DNA of 64,000 nucleotides from a bacterium (GTDB lineage Bacteria; Bacteroidota; Bacteroidia; NS11-12g; UBA955): NCBI GenBank assembly GCA_029945665.1, contig JAQSCZ010000121.1, positions 1 to 64,000 of the forward strand, read 5' to 3'. Shown piece by piece: positions 60,977 to 64,000 of this stretch (position 1 is its first letter; each line of letters starts with the position of its first letter). The notes under the pieces were generated by a model. It saw only the letters and a program-made list of their open reading frames with translations, ran no database searches and was not told where the DNA came from. The position numbers and the translations under genes were made by a program.

Positions 60977-63187
60977 TTATCTAACTACATTTAATTTAGT
61001 AGTGGAAGTACCATTCAATGTTGTAACATTGATAGTATAGATACCAGTAGATAAATTAGCAGTGTTGATTAAGAAATTGTTTTCACCAGCTTCCATCATA
61101 CCATTTTGCTCAACTGATACCAATTGACCAACGGTATTGTAAACTTCAATTTTCACATTGGTGTTTTCAGTTAGGTTAATTTTGATATTAGCAAAATCTT
61201 TAGCAGGATTAGGATAAACAGAGTTGATAGTTGCTTTAGCAGCAGCTTCTTGGATGTTTGCAGCAAGGTTCCATAATCTTGTAGAACCAGCATTTAAGAT
61301 TGGTCTGTTATTAACATTCGCACCATCATACTCAGCCACGAAACCGATTAAGTTAATGAATGGCACTTTATTCCAACCGTAGTTGCTACCAGCATCGTCT
61401 TTGGTGTTGCAATATTCAGTGTTGTTGTCTTTGGAATAAGAAACTTTAGTTTCAGCACCTACCACATAAGTGAAATCATAAGTATAGTCTACATCTGGCT
61501 CAGCAACATCAGGAATGATAGCAGCTAATCCCCAAGCAGAGTTACCAGGGAATCCTCTCGTAACGTGTTGGTGTCTGTAGCCATCCATATATTCTAATTC
61601 GTTGTATAATGGGTGAGAAGCACCACCAACGCCACCAGAAGAATGGAATTTGCTATAGTAATTGTGTTGACTCCAATAGTTGTTAGCAGGATTTCCTCTA
61701 ACTTCATCTTCAGTAACAATAGCACCAATTCTTAAATCACCAGCCCAATAATCAGAGAAACGAGCATTTACTCTGAAAACAATGGTTCTGGTGGTAGGGT
61801 TATAACTTTTAGCAACAATGGTAACTTTTACAGGTGCATCAACAGATAATCTGTTGGTGATTTCTTGCGCCCAAGTACCTCTGTTTGCAGGGAATATGGT
61901 TCTGTCAATAAATCCATCAGGGTAACCTTTTGCATAAGCCGCGTTAATTATATCACCTTGTGCAGTCGCCATTAAATCGGTGCCACTTGAGTTGTGGTGC
62001 ATTGCGGGAATGACTCTGTCAGGATTTTGATCAACTACATCTTTCATAATTAAGTGACCGTCTGGGCAATATCCGCACCATCCGCCAGTTGCTTCTTCGA
62101 ACAATACATTTCTTTCTACTGTTGAAGTGCCTTGGTTTCTTAGTACGCTTGCAGTTAATTCACTGTTAGCTAAATCAGCATCAACATCAGCGTTAGGATC
62201 TGAAACCCAAACTCTAACTGCACTTAAGGTACCTACGATACCGCTGCTCCAAGGAATATTGTGTGTAAAAGCGATTGTATTGTCACCACTTCCCATTAAG
62301 CTCAATGAGCCCATTGTGTATGTTTGAGCAGCACCACCATCGATTGAATAATTTACTTTTAAAGCAGTAATTGGTGTTTTACCATAATTGGTAACTACAC
62401 CACCTATGCTTACTGCATCGCCCACTTTATAAAAACGGGTTAAGTTAGTACTTAACAAAGCAGGATCTAAATCAGCTTGGATACCATAATTAAATTGATA
62501 AACGAGATTTTTTGCATCAGAATAATCAGAAGCTACTTTAAAGTTTGATGTTGAACCACCCATTGTGTAACCCACGCTACCGTCAGAGTTTTCACAACCA
62601 ATAAGGCCTGTTGAACCTGTAGTCCCATAAGCATTGTAGATGATATCAAAACGGCCAGAAGTACCTTCGTAAAGTACAATAGCGAATGAATGTACATCGG
62701 TGTTTGCAGCAATTGCAGAACCTTTAGCAGACAATCCAAAGAATTGGATAACATGTCTTCTGTTCGGCGCAGCACCTGTATTGTAACTGAATACTTGAAT
62801 TGGGAAATTTGCATTTGGAGCAGCTTTCAATTCAAAATCTTTCCAAAATGCATAAATTGCATTGTTAGGGTCGGCACTGGTTAAACTAGAACCAGGTGCT
62901 ACAGTTGAAGTAGCAGAGGTGTTAAAAGTGATGTAACCATTGTCGCTTGCCTTATATGAAGAAACAGCTGTACCATAAAAGTTGAATGTAAATGGAATGG
63001 TTTGAGCGCCTGAAAGCACGTCGTTTGAAGTTTTGTTCAGAATAACGGTGTTACCTGATGTAGCAAAAACTTGGCCGCTGGCATATCCTGTTGGATTGGC
63101 GCCCTCTTTTTTAACATGGTAGTAATTTTGAGCAAATGCTGACGATGACATCAGCAATGCTAACACTGGAAGTATTATTTTTTTCAT
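60977..63187 (-). CDS. Omp28-like T9SS protein, copy 2
   Basis: A 736-residue paralogue of the gene at 58538-60751: signal peptide (ending SAFAQ), DNGYITFNTSAT, RNVLFEEATGGWCGYCPDGHLIMKDV with the CGYC pair, HHNSSGTDLM and a C-terminal type A domain (INSVYPNPAKDFANIKI, STGIYTINVTT). The codon and base make-up look richer in GC-ending Ala/Gly codons than the neighbour, which may mean higher expression. Its own terminator separates it from copy 1, so the two are regulated independently. Confidence 0.85.
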   Translation of the reverse strand: MKKIILPVLALLMSSSAFAQNYYHVKKEGANPTGYASGQVFATSGNTVILNKTSNDVLSGAQTIPFTFNFYGTAVSSYKASDNGYITFNTSATSTVAPGSSLTSADPNNAIYAFWKDFELKAAPNANFPIQVFSYNTGAAPNRRHVIQFFGLSAKGSAIAANTDVHSFAIVLYEGTSGRFDIIYNAYGTTGSTGLIGCENSDGSVGYTMGGSTSNFKVASDYSDAKNLVYQFNYGIQADLDPALLSTNLTRFYKVGDAVSIGGVVTNYGKTPITALKVNYSIDGGAAQTYTMGSLSLMGSGDNTIAFTHNIPWSSGIVGTLSAVRVWVSDPNADVDADLANSELTASVLRNQGTSTVERNVLFEEATGGWCGYCPDGHLIMKDVVDQNPDRVIPAMHHNSSGTDLMATAQGDIINAAYAKGYPDGFIDRTIFPANRGTWAQEITNRLSVDAPVKVTIVAKSYNPTTRTIVFRVNARFSDYWAGDLRIGAIVTEDEVRGNPANNYWSQHNYYSKFHSSGGVGGASHPLYNELEYMDGYRHQHVTRGFPGNSAWGLAAIIPDVAEPDVDYTYDFTYVVGAETKVSYSKDNNTEYCNTKDDAGSNYGWNKVPFINLIGFVAEYDGANVNNRPILNAGSTRLWNLAANIQEAAAKATINSVYPNPAKDFANIKINLTENTNVKIEVYNTVGQLVSVEQNGMMEAGENNFLINTANLSTGIYTINVTTLNGTSTTKLNVVR

Positions 63188-63200
63188 TTTTTAATAAAAT

Positions 63201-63229
63201 TTAAGCAATTTTAGGCAAAAATTGCTTAA
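63201..63229 (-). other. Perfect 12-bp inverted repeat in leader
   Basis: TTAAGCAATTTT, loop AGGCA, AAAATTGCTTAA between the comB stop and the start of Omp28-like copy 2. AT-rich and not followed by a long T run on the minus strand, so it is either a weak terminator for comB or an operator/leader element. Confidence 0.5.
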
Positions 63230-63243
63230 TATGAAAGAAATAT

Positions 63244-63963
63244 TTAATTAATTTTAAACATTTCCACATTTTTTTGTCCAACCACCGTAGTGAATTTATT
63301 TTCAGTTAAACAATACTCCATGTCCTCTTGGTGGTGCAAATGCGAAAGTCTTTGATAATGTGAGGATTTTGTTAAATATTCGGAAATATTGTTTGCTGCT
63401 TTTTCATAAAGATCTAGCACCATGAATGTTGAATCACATTCAAGTTTAAGTTGGTTGAAATTTAATAATTTTTTAGACAAAGCACCCGCATACAAGGAAT
63501 CTTCCAAATTCACCTTGTCTTTCCAACCTGCACAAAGCAGTATCACAGCTTTATTATCGGTCTTTAGCCAATTTGCGGTTGCATCAATATTTAAAAAGCT
63601 GCCTGCAATCACATGACTTGCGCCTGCTATCATAGCAGCAGTTATGCACTTTGTGCCATTCGTAGTCGTTAAAGCAAGTTTTTTGTCCGTAAGTAAGCCA
63701 TTCATACATTCAAAAGGAGAATTGCCCATGTCGAACCCTTCGATTTTATGACCATTCCGTTCGCCAGCTATAACATATCCTTGGTTTCGTAAAATCAAAG
63801 CTTCATCAATGGAATCTACTGCTCTCACCGAACTAGCCCCTTCATGTATCGCAGTGCAAATAGTTGAAGTAGCTCTTAGAATATCGATAACCACCACATT
63901 TTTATTTTTTACCTCTGCCAAATGCAATAATGCAGGACTTAACACAACTTCAATATCAATCAT
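63244..63963 (-). CDS. comB: 2-phosphosulfolactate phosphatase
   Basis: A 239-residue ComB-family phosphatase (VVVIDILRATSTICTAI near 24-40, AGERNGHKIEGFDMGNSPFE, ALTTTNGTKCI). In methanogens ComB works in coenzyme M synthesis; bacterial members may make sulfolactate-derived compounds or act on other substrates, so the exact role here is uncertain. Complete. The last 37 bp of the window upstream of it show no promoter. Confidence 0.88.
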   Translation of the reverse strand: MIDIEVVLSPALLHLAEVKNKNVVVIDILRATSTICTAIHEGASSVRAVDSIDEALILRNQGYVIAGERNGHKIEGFDMGNSPFECMNGLLTDKKLALTTTNGTKCITAAMIAGASHVIAGSFLNIDATANWLKTDNKAVILLCAGWKDKVNLEDSLYAGALSKKLLNFNQLKLECDSTFMVLDLYEKAANNISEYLTKSSHYQRLSHLHHQEDMEYCLTENKFTTVVGQKNVEMFKIN

Positions 63964-64000
63964 TCCACAATAGTAGAAATCTATTTTACAAAAATCAAAT

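Noticed and set aside
1-64000. CRISPR arrays, tRNA or rRNA genes, insertion sequences
   Set aside because: I found no regularly spaced repeats, no tRNA-like cloverleaf with the usual T-loop words, no rRNA stretches and no transposase or integrase-like protein.

Overview
The window comes from an AT-rich member of the Bacteroidota, probably an environmental gliding or T9SS-bearing lineage. The evidence is: many secreted proteins with C-terminal type IX secretion sorting domains of both types (the YPNP-type A tail, and the type B or gliding-motility-associated tail with NAFSPNGNGxNDxF and FxIYNRWGExLFE); promoters of the Bacteroidota form TTTG-N19-21-TAnnTTTG; a LytS-like kinase with beta-propeller repeats; and Bacteroidota families such as DUF4920, DUF5684, DUF3467 and Omp28. 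No rRNA, tRNA or CRISPR array was recognised. Region 1 (1-~6,980) is accessory. All its genes lie on the minus strand and are separated by long imperfect palindromes whose arms carry matching outer (ATAAC/GTTAT) boxes, with genes packed tightly between them. This is the layout of a gene-cassette array without a visible integrase. The cargo is a HEAT-repeat protein, a membrane protein with a MORN-like part, and a five-gene operon (2198-5844) of four different TIR-domain proteins plus a stand-alone SLOG-type nucleotide-sensor protein. The last TIR protein closely resembles ThsB of Thoeris anti-phage systems, but no SIR2-containing ThsA is present. I consider this operon the most interesting system in the window. 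An ~87-bp direct repeat (51-137 and 6030-6116) with a strong hairpin brackets the block. Region 2 (6,980-20,360) is ordinary chromosome: L-2-hydroxyglutarate oxidase, a LapA-like membrane protein, DinB-like and THUMP-like methyltransferase genes, a bacillithiol-linked YtxJ, OsmC, lipoyl synthase, Bax-inhibitor-1, a large T9SS cargo protein, and the ribosomal operon rpsF-rpsR-rplI. Region 3 (20,360-37,610) holds a very long TraB-type secreted protein, typA, a small lipoprotein, small T9SS, S4 and GNAT genes, and then a sensor kinase, an 1853-residue PKD adhesin-like T9SS protein and a LytTR response regulator. Kinase and regulator probably form a pair split by the giant gene. Region 4 (37,600-51,300) carries a ChaN-like protein, recG, an NtrC-type regulator with an altered GAFTGA motif, threonylcarbamoyl-AMP synthase, a ferredoxin reductase-like protein, a radical-SAM/SPASM protein, a type B T9SS protein, a degenerate 3-hydroxyacyl-CoA dehydrogenase, RidA, a DUF5684 membrane protein, and holB-ricT in the gene order also known from Bacillus. 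Region 5 (51,300-64,000) is almost entirely minus strand: a seven-haem cytochrome with TPRs, rhodanese, T9SS cargo, PASTA protein, alpha/beta hydrolase, purH, two tandem Omp28-like T9SS proteins and comB. Several genes appear to use TTG starts or nearly leaderless transcripts.
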